From contig NZ_JAOVZW010000008.1 in the NCBI RefSeq assembly GCF_026460885.1, positions 62,001-126,000 on the forward strand: a stretch of 64,000 bases of DNA, read 5' to 3'. Below, piece after piece: positions 7,791 to 17,164 of this stretch. The DNA comes from Chryseobacterium formosum. Lineage in GTDB: Bacteria > Bacteroidota > Bacteroidia > Flavobacteriales > Weeksellaceae. The stretch's first letter is position 1. Each line of letters starts with the position of its first letter. A program made the position numbers and the translations under genes. Below the pieces are notes generated by a model. That model was not told the origin of the DNA. It ran no database searches and saw nothing but the letters and a program-made list of their open reading frames with translations.

Positions 7791-8894
7791 ATGTTGACTA
7801 AAGAAAAGATTCAGGATTTCCTTAAAGAAATAGAAGTAGACGACTTGGTTTCTAACTTCCAATTGATGGGGAATGATGTTTATATAGATATGACTGCGCA
7901 TTCACCGGCAATGCACGAAAAGAAAAAGCTTGAAGCTGCAATGAAACAGGCTTTTGCAAGCGAATTTGGAGAAGAAATCAATTTAAAACTGAAAATTGTT
8001 TCTCCGGAACCAAGTGAAGTTCAGCTAAGTCAGATCAAAGGAAAACAGATCCCGGGAATTCAAAATATTATTGCCATTGCATCCGGAAAAGGAGGTGTTG
8101 GTAAGTCTACCGTTGCTGCGAATCTTGCGGTAACTTTAGCAAAAATGGGTTTTAAAGTTGGGATTTTAGATGCCGATATTTATGGGCCATCAGTTCCTAC
8201 GATGTTTGATACTGAAGGTCAAAAGCCAATTTCTGTTGATGTAAACGGAAAAAGCTTAATGAAACCTATCGAAAATTACGGTGTGAAAATGCTTTCCATC
8301 GGATATTTTTCAGGAGCCAATCAGGCAGTAGTTTGGAGAGGACCAATGGCTTCAAAAGCATTGAACCAAATGATCAGAGACGCAGCTTGGGGAGAATTAG
8401 ATTTCTTGTTAATCGACCTTCCTCCGGGAACTGGTGATATTCATCTATCGATTATTCAGGAAGTTCCGGTAACAGGAGCGGTAATTGTAAGTACACCTCA
8501 ACACGTTGCTTTAGCGGACGTTAGAAAAGGAATTGCGATGTTCAACATGGAAAGTATTAACATTCCGGTTCTTGGATTGATAGAAAATATGGCTTATTTT
8601 ACGCCGGAAGAATTACCTGACAATAAATATTATATCTTTGGAAACCAGGGAGCGCAATATTTAGCAGATGATTTAAATATTCCTGTTTTAGGGGAAATTC
8701 CTTTAATTCAGAGCATTAGAGAAGCAGGAGATGTAGGAAGACCTGCAGCTTTGCAAGAGAATTCTAAAATTGCTGAAATTTATACTGAAACTGCCAAAAA
8801 AATGGTAGAAAGTTTATTGGAAAGAAACAAGTTTCTTCCACCGACTGAAGCAGTAAAAATCTCAACAATGGCAGGTTGCTCACCAAAAAAATAA
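7791..8894 (+). CDS. mrp: Mrp/NBP35-type Fe-S cluster carrier ATPase
   Basis: A 367-residue P-loop ATPase that carries or inserts Fe-S clusters (ApbC/Mrp family). An N-terminal MIP18/DUF59-like domain (residues 1-75) precedes the deviant Walker A GKGGVGKST (99-107), the Mrp motif DADIYGPSVP and the second nucleotide motif DLPPGTGD. The CxxC that holds the bridging cluster in proteobacterial Mrp (after ENMxYF) is replaced by TPEELPDNKYYIF, as I recall for Bacteroidota homologues; one Cys remains in the C-terminal MAGCSPKK. The start at 7791 was chosen over an in-frame TTG at 7770 because the TTG overlaps the promoter. An NfuA-like gene follows by 41 bases, which supports a joint Fe-S role. Confidence 0.92.
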   Translation: MLTKEKIQDFLKEIEVDDLVSNFQLMGNDVYIDMTAHSPAMHEKKKLEAAMKQAFASEFGEEINLKLKIVSPEPSEVQLSQIKGKQIPGIQNIIAIASGKGGVGKSTVAANLAVTLAKMGFKVGILDADIYGPSVPTMFDTEGQKPISVDVNGKSLMKPIENYGVKMLSIGYFSGANQAVVWRGPMASKALNQMIRDAAWGELDFLLIDLPPGTGDIHLSIIQEVPVTGAVIVSTPQHVALADVRKGIAMFNMESINIPVLGLIENMAYFTPEELPDNKYYIFGNQGAQYLADDLNIPVLGEIPLIQSIREAGDVGRPAALQENSKIAEIYTETAKKMVESLLERNKFLPPTEAVKISTMAGCSPKK

Positions 8895-8935
8895 TTAAAT
8901 AATTTCAAATACTTTTTTGAAAACCAAACCCAAAT

Positions 8936-9184
8936 ATGGAGACAAATACAGCACACGAACAAACAGTAACTAAGGTAATGGAAGCTCTGGAAAGCATTCG
9001 TCCGTTTTTGAATAAAGATGGCGGTGACATTGAACTTTTGGATGTAAAAGACAATACTGTTTTTGTAAAACTTTTAGGAAACTGTTCAGGTTGCTCTCTT
9101 AATTTTTCTACCCTAAAATTAGGAGTTGAAAACACAATCAAACAGCACGCTCCCGAAATTGAAAAGGTAGTAAATGTAGAATAA
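8936..9184 (+). CDS. NifU C-terminal domain (Nfu-type) Fe-S scaffold/carrier
   Basis: An 82-residue protein made of one NifU-like domain. The cluster-binding CxxC is visible in GNCSGCSLNF, preceded by the typical IRPFLNKDGGDIELLDV. Stand-alone Nfu domains carry 4Fe-4S clusters to target proteins. It follows mrp by 41 bases on the same strand and both end at the terminator near 9230, so the two genes form an Fe-S assembly operon. Confidence 0.92.
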   Translation: METNTAHEQTVTKVMEALESIRPFLNKDGGDIELLDVKDNTVFVKLLGNCSGCSLNFSTLKLGVENTIKQHAPEIEKVVNVE

Positions 9185-9206
9185 AAAATACGACGATATA
9201 TTTTTT

Positions 9207-9238
9207 TAAGACAGGCTTTTGGGTCTGTCTTTTTTTGT
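9207..9238 (+). terminator. Terminator of the mrp-nfu operon
   Basis: A seven-base stem (9208-9214 with 9225-9231) is followed by a run of T. Confidence 0.75.
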
Positions 9239-9256
9239 TTGCAATAGATATTAATT

Positions 9257-9661
9257 CTATCTAATGTTATTTACAAATGTTATTTTTTTTATCGTTTTTA
9301 AAATACTTTCTACAATAAGTAATTCATTTTGTATGTCAATCGTATTAGGTAAATCTCCGAGAGTAAAAGAACATAAAAAGAGTGTATTTTCTACAATTAA
9401 ATACCAATAATAAATTCCCTCATTATTATCATTGTACTGAATACCGTTAATATTATTCCACATAATTTCTGTAGCATTATTTTCAATTCTTAGTTCATTT
9501 AAGAAGTCTGGATTCTGAAATTGATGATTTGTTGGAGTTATTCTCAGATTTCCTGTCCATTTTTTTGTATTGAAAAAAGCATTAGTCTTTTCCTCGTCAG
9601 TTATGTATTCAGACCAAGTTTCAGGAAGATTTAAAGCGTAATTATATTCTGAAATAAACAT
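9257..9661 (-). CDS. DUF3805-like hypothetical protein
   Basis: A 134-residue soluble protein without a signal peptide. The N-terminal run LNLPETWSEYITDEEKTNAFF followed by KKWTGNLRIT resembles what I recall of DUF3805 proteins. These are small Bacteroidota proteins of unknown function, sometimes found near toxin or effector genes. The rest (YYWYLIVENTLFLCSFTLG) is consistent with a compact alpha/beta fold. It stands alone between the Fe-S operon and a T9SS protein. The family call is tentative and no function is assigned. Confidence 0.5.
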   Translation of the reverse strand: MFISEYNYALNLPETWSEYITDEEKTNAFFNTKKWTGNLRITPTNHQFQNPDFLNELRIENNATEIMWNNINGIQYNDNNEGIYYWYLIVENTLFLCSFTLGDLPNTIDIQNELLIVESILKTIKKITFVNNIR

Positions 9662-9762
9662 GTTTAGATGATTAAATAAAAATAAATGTTTAAATATAAA
9701 TCAAAAAATATCTAAATAATGAAATATTTTTTTTCAATAAACAATTAAGATTTTAGCACAAA

Positions 9763-9790
9763 AAAAGCCCCGAAAAATTCCGAGGCTTGA
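9763..9790 (-). terminator. Terminator of the choice-of-anchor T9SS protein gene
   Basis: An imperfect stem (AAGCCTCGG with CGGGGCTT, about 9765-9788) is followed on the minus strand by a run of seven T. Confidence 0.7.
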
Positions 9791-9815
9791 AAGTGTAAAT
9801 TATTAAGTAAGAAAA

Positions 9816-12800
9816 TTATTTTATGATGACTCTCTTCACTTCTCCTTCTGAAGTTTTGATTAAATAAACTCCGGTAGAAAGTTTTGAAGTATCTATTGTC
9901 AAAGCGTTTTTCTCTTTTCCAAGAAGTTTTCCGCTCATGTCGTACAATTCGTATCCTTGAGCTCTGTTGAAATAAAGAGTGTTTCCTTTGTTTACAGGAT
10001 TCGGGAAGATATTGAACGTTGCTTTTTCGGTTTTTACTTCGCCTGTTGCTAGAGTTGGAGAAGTCATTACTTCATACATCGATAAAGTTCCACTGATTTC
10101 GTTGGCAACGATGATATAAGCTTTTCCGTTATTCATATTTGCAGCAGGAATGTATGTGATTCCTTCCGGACCGTTATCTCCACCAAATGCAGAAGTCGAT
10201 CTTGAATGTTTGTAATCTACAAAAGTTGCATTATTTGGGTCTGTAACGTTATAAACCATCACACCTCCGGTTCTTTCCAAAGTGATGAATGCAAATGTCT
10301 GAGTTCCGATAGTTCCTAAAGTTACGCCTTCTGGTTCAGGACCTTTTGCACGGCTTCTGCTTTTTGCACCGTTGGCTTCGTTATCGGCATTGAAAATCAA
10401 AGGATGGTAAGCTGCGGTATGTCTTTCAAACTGATCTCCACTGTCGAAAACCAATTGTTTGGTATCTGCATTGAAAATTGAGAATGAACGAGCTCCCAAA
10501 GCGTGAATTTCTTCAAAATCTGCATCACCATCTGTATTTCCGTTTACGTTGGTTACTCTGAATCTTCCTAAATTATGAGAAGCTTTCAAAATAGATGCAT
10601 TCGGGAAAATCGCTGAATCTAAAGTATATCCGTTGGCTCCAACTGTTGTTCTTTCGCTGAAACCACCTAAGTCTTTTTCGTCTCCTTCATTGGCTGTAAC
10701 CAGATAATTGGTATTTCCAACTTTGAAAGATGCCATTGCATCGGGATTGTAATATGTTTTTACAGGCCAGTTCGCAATTAGAACTTCTCCATTGTTGTCT
10801 GAAGCATCGAAACCGTTTCCTGGAAGACTCATATCTTTTTTACCTAATCCCCAAATATTTCCTAAAGTATTTGTTGCTAAATTAACCTCAATAATGGCAT
10901 TGTTTTCCTGACAAGAAACCCAAGCTTTCTGACTATCCGGACTGATTGTAATGTATTCAGGTTCAAGATCCTGTGCTAAAGTGCTCGTAGATTTTACTTT
11001 TCTTCCTCCAGTTAAAGCTAAAGTAGCTTCCTGTCCGTTAAATGGTGTTAAAGAAAGAGTGGTAACATTTGATTGCGTTAAATTTGCAATTCCTCCAGAA
11101 ATATCAATAATACTGATCGAACCTTCTGGATCTACTGTGTAAGCATCATTTGGTTCTCCTTCGTTTGCTGTCATTATTTTGTTTCCGTCCGGAGTGAAAG
11201 TAATCATATCTGGTAAAACTCCTACAGTAACCTGTTTCAAGAATACTCCATTCGTATTAAAGAAAACCACAGAACCATTTCCCTGAGGGTTTGTTCCGTT
11301 TGGTGAAGCTACAGCTACAATTCCATTTTTCACCGCAATACTTGTAATTCCACCATAAGGAAGCATATTCACCGTTTGAATAACCGAAGGAGCTAATGGA
11401 TTAGAAAAATTAATAATATCAAAAACATCCGTTAAAGAACTGATCGTAAATAATCTCTGAGTTGCAGGATCATGAACAACAATTTCTGTAGAACTTGTGC
11501 TGTTTCCTGAAGGATCAAAGCTTCCAATATAACTTAGCATATTTGGATTTGATGGAACAGGTGCAGCTTTATCATTATCAATAATATAAACTGTAGAAGA
11601 AGTATCTCCTGTAATCGTTGTTCCAACCGGATTTTCAAGACTTAAAACAAAATATTCAGCCTGTTGTTCTTCCAAAGTATCATCAATAATCGGAATATTT
11701 ACCGTTACACTTGTCGTTGAAGGTGTAATGTTGATTGTTTGGTTTGTAAATGTGTAATCGCTTGTATTTGCTGTTCCGTAAGCAGTTTTTGCTACTAAAT
11801 TTACCGTTGCATTCGAAGGATTTGTAACATTTATTTTAAAGGCTAAAGTTCCTGCGTTTTCGTTTACTTTAACTAAGGTTTTATCTAAAGAAATACTAGT
11901 TCCTGCGGTTGTGAAAGTGCTTGATGTTGTGGTTGTAACTGCATTATCACTTGTATCTTCCACCATATTTGGTTTTAATGCTAAATAATAAGCCTGGTTG
12001 GGAACTAAACCTCCTGTAGGAATTACCGTAATCACATTATTTGCAAATGTTGTCGTAAACGGAATAGCTGTTCCTGTTGCGTTATTTAATCTTAATTCTA
12101 CAAGATTTTGTGCATTTGTAGCAGTAATCGCAGAGTTATCAATTAATCTTACATTTTCATTAAAAGTAATGATAGGATTTACTGTTGTTGAAGCGTTATT
12201 TACGTTGTTTGCAGGCAAATAAGTAACTGTTGGGGGAGTAGTATCAATTCCGCTCATAGCTGTAGCATCAACCGTGAAATTGTCGAATCTGTTGTTACCA
12301 ACTGTTCCTCCCGCTCCTGCAGTAAATTCAACTTTCAGCTTAAAATTTGGGTTATTGTTTACGCTAAAGTTGTTTGAGAAATCAAGGGTTACCAAGGTCG
12401 GATCTCCGTCAACCGGTAAAACGGCACCTTCGGGATCGTTGTTTGCAGTATAAGTGAAAGGTAAAAAAGAAACTCCGTCAATCGAGTAAAACCATTTTTG
12501 CTTTCCTGCTCCGGAGCCTGATCTTCTGGTTGTAAATTTTACGACAATATTGTTGTAACCTGTTGTAGGTAAAGCAAATTGAATATTTCCAGGTATAGGA
12601 TTGTTATAACGTAAATGGGTACCTGCAGCATCTCCGTTTCTCCCGTTTATTGTACCAAAACCGTTACCAGTAGCACTTGATAAGTTAATAAAAGTATTAG
12701 GATCAGCAGTACCGTTTTGAAAAGCTGTAATTGTTCCTGTTTGTAATGCTGCAGCCGATGAAGGCGTAGTAATTGATGCAACAGATGTGTTGGTGTTAAA

Positions 12801-12896
12801 GTTCCAGTAATGGATTAATGTGCTTTGTCCTGAAACTGCGCCATGAAATAAAGCGGCAATAGGCAAAAGACCTCTCAAAAGGTATTTGTTCTTCAT
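9816..12896 (-). CDS. Choice-of-anchor I family multidomain protein with T9SS sorting domain
   Basis: A 1026-residue exported protein. Visible parts in order are a signal peptide (1-23), a jelly-roll-like N-terminal region (about 25-215), an Ig-like Big_5-type domain (about 222-332, TPPTVTYLPANNVNNASTTV), a Calx-beta domain (about 335-445) and a choice-of-anchor I beta-propeller region (about 455-945). The propeller includes VANEGDEKDLGGFSERTTV and KGPEPEGVTLGTIG. A type A T9SS signal ends the protein (about 958-1026, FNIFPNPVNKGNTLYF to GVYLIKTSEGEVKRVIIK). T9SS exports such proteins across the outer membrane and attaches or releases them. Propellers of this type resemble phosphatase or esterase folds, but no catalytic residues were identified. 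The role is unknown. Confidence 0.85.
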   Translation of the reverse strand: MKNKYLLRGLLPIAALFHGAVSGQSTLIHYWNFNTNTSVASITTPSSAAALQTGTITAFQNGTADPNTFINLSSATGNGFGTINGRNGDAAGTHLRYNNPIPGNIQFALPTTGYNNIVVKFTTRRSGSGAGKQKWFYSIDGVSFLPFTYTANNDPEGAVLPVDGDPTLVTLDFSNNFSVNNNPNFKLKVEFTAGAGGTVGNNRFDNFTVDATAMSGIDTTPPTVTYLPANNVNNASTTVNPIITFNENVRLIDNSAITATNAQNLVELRLNNATGTAIPFTTTFANNVITVIPTGGLVPNQAYYLALKPNMVEDTSDNAVTTTTSSTFTTAGTSISLDKTLVKVNENAGTLAFKINVTNPSNATVNLVAKTAYGTANTSDYTFTNQTINITPSTTSVTVNIPIIDDTLEEQQAEYFVLSLENPVGTTITGDTSSTVYIIDNDKAAPVPSNPNMLSYIGSFDPSGNSTSSTEIVVHDPATQRLFTISSLTDVFDIINFSNPLAPSVIQTVNMLPYGGITSIAVKNGIVAVASPNGTNPQGNGSVVFFNTNGVFLKQVTVGVLPDMITFTPDGNKIMTANEGEPNDAYTVDPEGSISIIDISGGIANLTQSNVTTLSLTPFNGQEATLALTGGRKVKSTSTLAQDLEPEYITISPDSQKAWVSCQENNAIIEVNLATNTLGNIWGLGKKDMSLPGNGFDASDNNGEVLIANWPVKTYYNPDAMASFKVGNTNYLVTANEGDEKDLGGFSERTTVGANGYTLDSAIFPNASILKASHNLGRFRVTNVNGNTDGDADFEEIHALGARSFSIFNADTKQLVFDSGDQFERHTAAYHPLIFNADNEANGAKSRSRAKGPEPEGVTLGTIGTQTFAFITLERTGGVMVYNVTDPNNATFVDYKHSRSTSAFGGDNGPEGITYIPAANMNNGKAYIIVANEISGTLSMYEVMTSPTLATGEVKTEKATFNIFPNPVNKGNTLYFNRAQGYELYDMSGKLLGKEKNALTIDTSKLSTGVYLIKTSEGEVKRVIIK

Positions 12897-13147
12897 TTTT
12901 ATTAATTTTAGATTGTTGCAAAAATGAAGATTGTAAGTTGTGAGGCTTTTAATTTAATTTTAAGAAATGATTAATATTTTGTTTAAATAAAGGGGGTTCT
13001 TTAAATAATTGTTAATTGTTTTTAGGCTATATAGCTAAAAGATGTTGATTGACTAAGGAGATAGTTTTACAAATAATAAGATTATAAAACCTTTTTTATA
13101 CTAAAAATTATACATGGTTCAACTTTTTCGAAAGTTAGCAATAACGC

Positions 13148-13684
13148 TTATTTGAATTTTTCTTTTCCTTTATATAGATTTTCAGGAATATCGGAAATAA
13201 TCAAAATTCCATATTTTTTACCAGATATTTTGTACTGTTTTAATAATTCTTCCGAGTTCAGAATCTTTACACTTTTGAACGTTTTATCATTAATTAATGC
13301 TAAGTCTCCTTCATAATTTTCAGATAGTACTTTCCCATTTAACAAATACTGTATATCTTCTTTAGGTTCAGTGTCAATAATTTTTTTAAATTCAGCGGAT
13401 TTGGTTTTGAAATAGTTTTGATAACGTTTTTCACTAAAAGGTTTTGTTTCTATGTATATAACTCCATCTCTGCCATCTTCACCAAATAAATCTGTAGCCT
13501 CTTTGTCTTTATAAACTGTAAATAAACTTATCACTTTTGGATCATATTTTTGCATTTCCGAAGAATGTACATTTAAACTATCAATAAAAATAATTGGATT
13601 ATTACCAATTTTTTTTATTACTCGCTTAGGGGATTGTGAAAAGCACAATGAAAAACAAAAGAAAGTGAAAAATAAATATTTCAT
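13148..13684 (-). CDS. Small secreted protein with TonB-plug-like motif, function unknown
   Basis: A 178-residue protein with a clear signal peptide (MKYLFFTFFCFSLCFSQ). Around residues 68-82 it has LFGEDGRDGVIYIETK, which looks like the end of a TonB receptor plug (YGxxGxNGVIxITTK), but no barrel follows. A later segment (IQYLLNGKVLSENYEGDLALI) resembles the plug's name-the-residue strands. It may be a free plug-like domain in the periplasm, or a relic of a receptor. No partner gene is adjacent; it sits alone between the choice-of-anchor gene and ppx. Confidence 0.6.
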   Translation of the reverse strand: MKYLFFTFFCFSLCFSQSPKRVIKKIGNNPIIFIDSLNVHSSEMQKYDPKVISLFTVYKDKEATDLFGEDGRDGVIYIETKPFSEKRYQNYFKTKSAEFKKIIDTEPKEDIQYLLNGKVLSENYEGDLALINDKTFKSVKILNSEELLKQYKISGKKYGILIISDIPENLYKGKEKFK

Positions 13685-13807
13685 GATTTATAAAATTGTT
13701 TTGTAGGTATTATAGATATTTAGCAGAGATATGTACTGCATAAATAACTATTCTATAAAATTGCATAATTATTATAAGTGCAATAGCTAATAGCTAATTT
13801 CATCAAA

Positions 13808-14692
13808 TTACTTCTTCCCCGAAACTTTATCATAAATATTATGAATCAAACCATCCGCAACAGAAATTTTCGGAACAAAAATTTTGTTGATTTCAGACCA
13901 GGTCATTATATTGTTGTAAATTTTCAAAGCGTGAGCTAAAACATCGGCGCGATCTTGTCTCAGATTATGTTTCGTCATTCTTTCGTCAACGGTAAGAACG
14001 CTTAATTCTTTGTACACTTTTTTTAGATAAGAAGCAACCATTGGTTTTCCGTCTTTGGTTTTACTCATCGAAAAAACTTTGTTGATATTTCCTCCGGATC
14101 CGATGGCTACAATTGGTTTTTTGCTGACAATATGAGATTTAATTTCTTCTTTCATCTCTTTCCAATTGTCTTCAGTAACAAGGTTATTCAGCAAACGGAT
14201 TGTTCCGATGTTGAAAGATCTTTCGTAAACCATTTTTCCGTTTTCGTAGAAAGTAAGTTCGGTAGAACCCCCTCCAACATCTACATAAAGATAAGCAAAA
14301 TCTTTATCAAGTCCTTCTGCGACGTGGTTTTCGTAAATTAAGGTAGCTTCTTCGTCTCCGGAAATAATTTCAATATTAATATCTGAAGTTTCTTTTACAA
14401 TTTGAATAATTTCCTGTCCGTTTTCGGCATCACGCATTGCACTCGTTGCACAGGCGCGATAATGTTCCACTTTATAAATACTCATCAAATCGCTGAAAAT
14501 TCTCATAGTATCGATGACCATTTTTTCTCTTTCTTCGCCGATTTTTCCGAGAGTGAAAACATCCATTCCCAATCTCAGTGGAACTCGTAAAAGATTAAGT
14601 TTAATAAATTCGGGTTCTCCGTTTTGGATTTTTACCTCGTTTATTAAAAGTCGTGCTGCATTACTTCCTATGTCTATCGCTGCAATAATCAT
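13808..14692 (-). CDS. Ppx/GppA family exopolyphosphatase
   Basis: A 294-residue protein of the actin-like ASKHA fold. The phosphate-1 motif AAIDIGSNAARLLI is at the N-terminus and the phosphate-2 motif DVGGGSTELTFY near residue 140. It lacks the HD-like C-terminal domain of E. coli Ppx (513 residues), so it is the short form common in Bacteroidota. The family removes terminal phosphate from polyphosphate or pppGpp. It lies 121 bases downstream of ppk1 on the same strand, which favours polyphosphate as substrate. Confidence 0.88.
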   Translation of the reverse strand: MIIAAIDIGSNAARLLINEVKIQNGEPEFIKLNLLRVPLRLGMDVFTLGKIGEEREKMVIDTMRIFSDLMSIYKVEHYRACATSAMRDAENGQEIIQIVKETSDINIEIISGDEEATLIYENHVAEGLDKDFAYLYVDVGGGSTELTFYENGKMVYERSFNIGTIRLLNNLVTEDNWKEMKEEIKSHIVSKKPIVAIGSGGNINKVFSMSKTKDGKPMVASYLKKVYKELSVLTVDERMTKHNLRQDRADVLAHALKIYNNIMTWSEINKIFVPKISVADGLIHNIYDKVSGKK

Positions 14693-14813
14693 GTTTTATG
14701 ATGTATTTTATTGAAATTCAGTGATTTATTTAAATTTTTGAAAACTTTAAAGTCGAAATTTACAAAAATTATTCTCTTTTTGAATTGATAAATTTCAGCT
14801 TTCTGATGATCGG

Positions 14814-16886
14814 TTATTTCTTTGAAGTCTTAGCTTTCAGATATCTATATGTTTCAATCTGAGAACGGCAATCTTTTTCATCGTTTTTAATGTATTCGTT
14901 GCTCAGTTTTTTATCTAAAATTCTGGCTTTCATATTATCGTTCAGTTGAATATTCAGAATATCTTTTAGCTCCTTTTTAAGATTTTTATCGGTGATTTTT
15001 GCAGCAGCCTCAATTCTGTAATCCAGGTTTCTGTTCATCCAGTCTGCTGATGAAATGTATATGTCTTCAGAACCTTTATTATAAAAATACATTACTCTTG
15101 CGTGCTCCAGATATTCATCAACGATACTGATTGCCTTGATTTTTTGTTTAAAATCTTTCTGATTAACCGCACAGTAAATTCCTCTTACGATTACTCTTAT
15201 TACTACGCCGGCTTCTGCCGCTTCATATAATTTTATAATTAAAGCTCGATCGCTTACTGAATTGGCTTTAATAATCATTTCAGCTTTTCTTCCTGCTTTT
15301 GCCTCTTCAATCTCTTTGTCAATATGTTGCATGATTTTTTCACGCATAAACTGCGGACAAACCATTAAAGATTTACATGTTTTTAATACCGTTAAATAAT
15401 CCTCTTTCGGTTTTTTAAGAACATTAAAAACTTTATTAATATCTGCCATAATTCCACGGTCGGAAGTCATAATTAAATGATCACCGTAGATTTTCGCCGT
15501 TTTTTCGTTAAAATTTCCGGTGCTCACGAATCCGTATTGCAGAGTCTTGTTATTTGCACGTTTTTTAATCACACACAATTTAGCATGAACTTTTTTATCT
15601 GGAATTCCTATTAAAACATTGATTCCTTCAGGTTCAAACATTTCTTTCCACATCAAATTTGATTCTTCATCAAATCTTGCCTGAAGTTCAAGCATAACCG
15701 TCACTTCTTTACCATTTCTTGCCGCATAAATCAAAGCATTACTGATTTTTGAATTGCTCGCCAAACGATAAGCCGTAATCTGAATCGATTTTACATCAGG
15801 ATCCATCGCTGCTTCACGAAGAAGATCAATTACGGGAGTGTAAGTATGATATGGGAAAGAAAGCAAAACATCATTCTTTAAAATAACATCGGTAACTCTT
15901 TCTCCATGTTCAAAAGCCTGATGTGTGAATGAAGTTCTTTCGACAGGTTTTTTATAATATTCAAAAACATCCGGAAAATCCATGAAATGTTTGAAATTAT
16001 GAATTTTTCCACCTGGAATAATGCTGTCTCTTTTGCTTAAATTTAATTTTCTAATTAAAAGTTCAAGCAAAGCTTTATCCATATCTTTATCGAAGACAAA
16101 TCTTGTAGGTTTTCCTTTTCTACGGTTTTTAAGTCCTTTTTCTATTTTTTCTGCGAAATTGGTTTTGATATCGTTATCAATATTCATTTCGGCATCTTTT
16201 GTTACTTTAAATGCATTTGCAGCAAACTCGTCATATCCGAAATAAGAGAAAATATGTGGAAGGTTAAACGTAATTACATCTTCCAAAAGCATCACATTTT
16301 TTTCTTCCGGATTTTCAGTAGGCAACAAAACAAATCGCCCCACAAAACGCGAAGGAATTTCAATAATCGCATAATTACTGTGATAATTCCAGTCTTTTTT
16401 TCTCATGGCAACACCTAAATAAAGACTTTTGTCTCTCATATAAGGCATTGGCGTGTTTTCGTGAAGAAGAATCGGGATTACATTAGCTTCTACTACTTCA
16501 TCAAAATATTGTCTTACAAATTCTTTTTGTTTTGCACTTAAATTTTTTGAAGTTTTAATCGAAACCTTATGATCTGCCATTTCAACCTGAATTCTTTTCC
16601 AGGTTCTGTCAAAATCGGCTTGTTGAGTAATTACAATTTCGTTGATTCTCTGAAGAATTTTTGAAGGCGGTTGATAAAAAGATTCGGCAATAACCTTTTC
16701 TTTAAAATCCATTGCACGCTTTAAACCTGCAACACGCACTCTGAAAAATTCATCTAAATTATTTGAAAAAATCCCGAGAAAACGAATTCTGAGGTGAAGC
16801 GGCACATTTTCGTCCATTGCTTCCTGCAAAACTCTTTCGTTGAATGATAACCATGTAATATCTCTGGGATTAAAATGTAATGACAT
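14814..16886 (-). CDS. ppk1: Polyphosphate kinase 1
   Basis: A 690-residue enzyme that reversibly makes polyphosphate from ATP at the membrane. The N-terminal PPK1 domain begins with RDITWLSFNERVLQEA, the head domain follows, and two phospholipase-D-like domains complete it. Visible catalytic motifs are KVHAKLCVIKK (the phosphorylated His in HxK, near residue 430) and YISSADWMNRNLDYR near residue 615. Length is normal for the family. It is first in a ppk1-ppx pair behind a TATTTTTG promoter, so synthesis and breakdown of the polymer are encoded together. Confidence 0.95.
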   Translation of the reverse strand: MSLHFNPRDITWLSFNERVLQEAMDENVPLHLRIRFLGIFSNNLDEFFRVRVAGLKRAMDFKEKVIAESFYQPPSKILQRINEIVITQQADFDRTWKRIQVEMADHKVSIKTSKNLSAKQKEFVRQYFDEVVEANVIPILLHENTPMPYMRDKSLYLGVAMRKKDWNYHSNYAIIEIPSRFVGRFVLLPTENPEEKNVMLLEDVITFNLPHIFSYFGYDEFAANAFKVTKDAEMNIDNDIKTNFAEKIEKGLKNRRKGKPTRFVFDKDMDKALLELLIRKLNLSKRDSIIPGGKIHNFKHFMDFPDVFEYYKKPVERTSFTHQAFEHGERVTDVILKNDVLLSFPYHTYTPVIDLLREAAMDPDVKSIQITAYRLASNSKISNALIYAARNGKEVTVMLELQARFDEESNLMWKEMFEPEGINVLIGIPDKKVHAKLCVIKKRANNKTLQYGFVSTGNFNEKTAKIYGDHLIMTSDRGIMADINKVFNVLKKPKEDYLTVLKTCKSLMVCPQFMREKIMQHIDKEIEEAKAGRKAEMIIKANSVSDRALIIKLYEAAEAGVVIRVIVRGIYCAVNQKDFKQKIKAISIVDEYLEHARVMYFYNKGSEDIYISSADWMNRNLDYRIEAAAKITDKNLKKELKDILNIQLNDNMKARILDKKLSNEYIKNDEKDCRSQIETYRYLKAKTSKK

Positions 16887-16905
16887 ATTTGTGAGTAAAA
16901 TTTCT

Positions 16906-16913
16906 CAAAAATA
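16906..16913 (-). promoter_or_regulatory. TAnnTTTG -7 element for ppk1
   Basis: TATTTTTG on the minus strand lies 19 bases upstream of the ppk1 ATG at 16886. Confidence 0.55.
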
Positions 16914-17164
16914 GTCATTGTCTATTATTTATACACTTATTTTCATATTAAGCTTTAATTAAATGTTAAAATTTGTTTTTTAATAAATTTCCTTGGTTTT
17001 ATTTTACTTTGAATAATGTTATGTATTTCACATTTATAATTGTCATTTATAATTAATTTGATAATTTTATTGTATTATTAGTTTGATAAATGTTATTTAT
17101 GATTTTAAATGTCTTTTTGTAGTATTATATTTAATTTCTACATTCGCTCATTAAATTAATTAGA

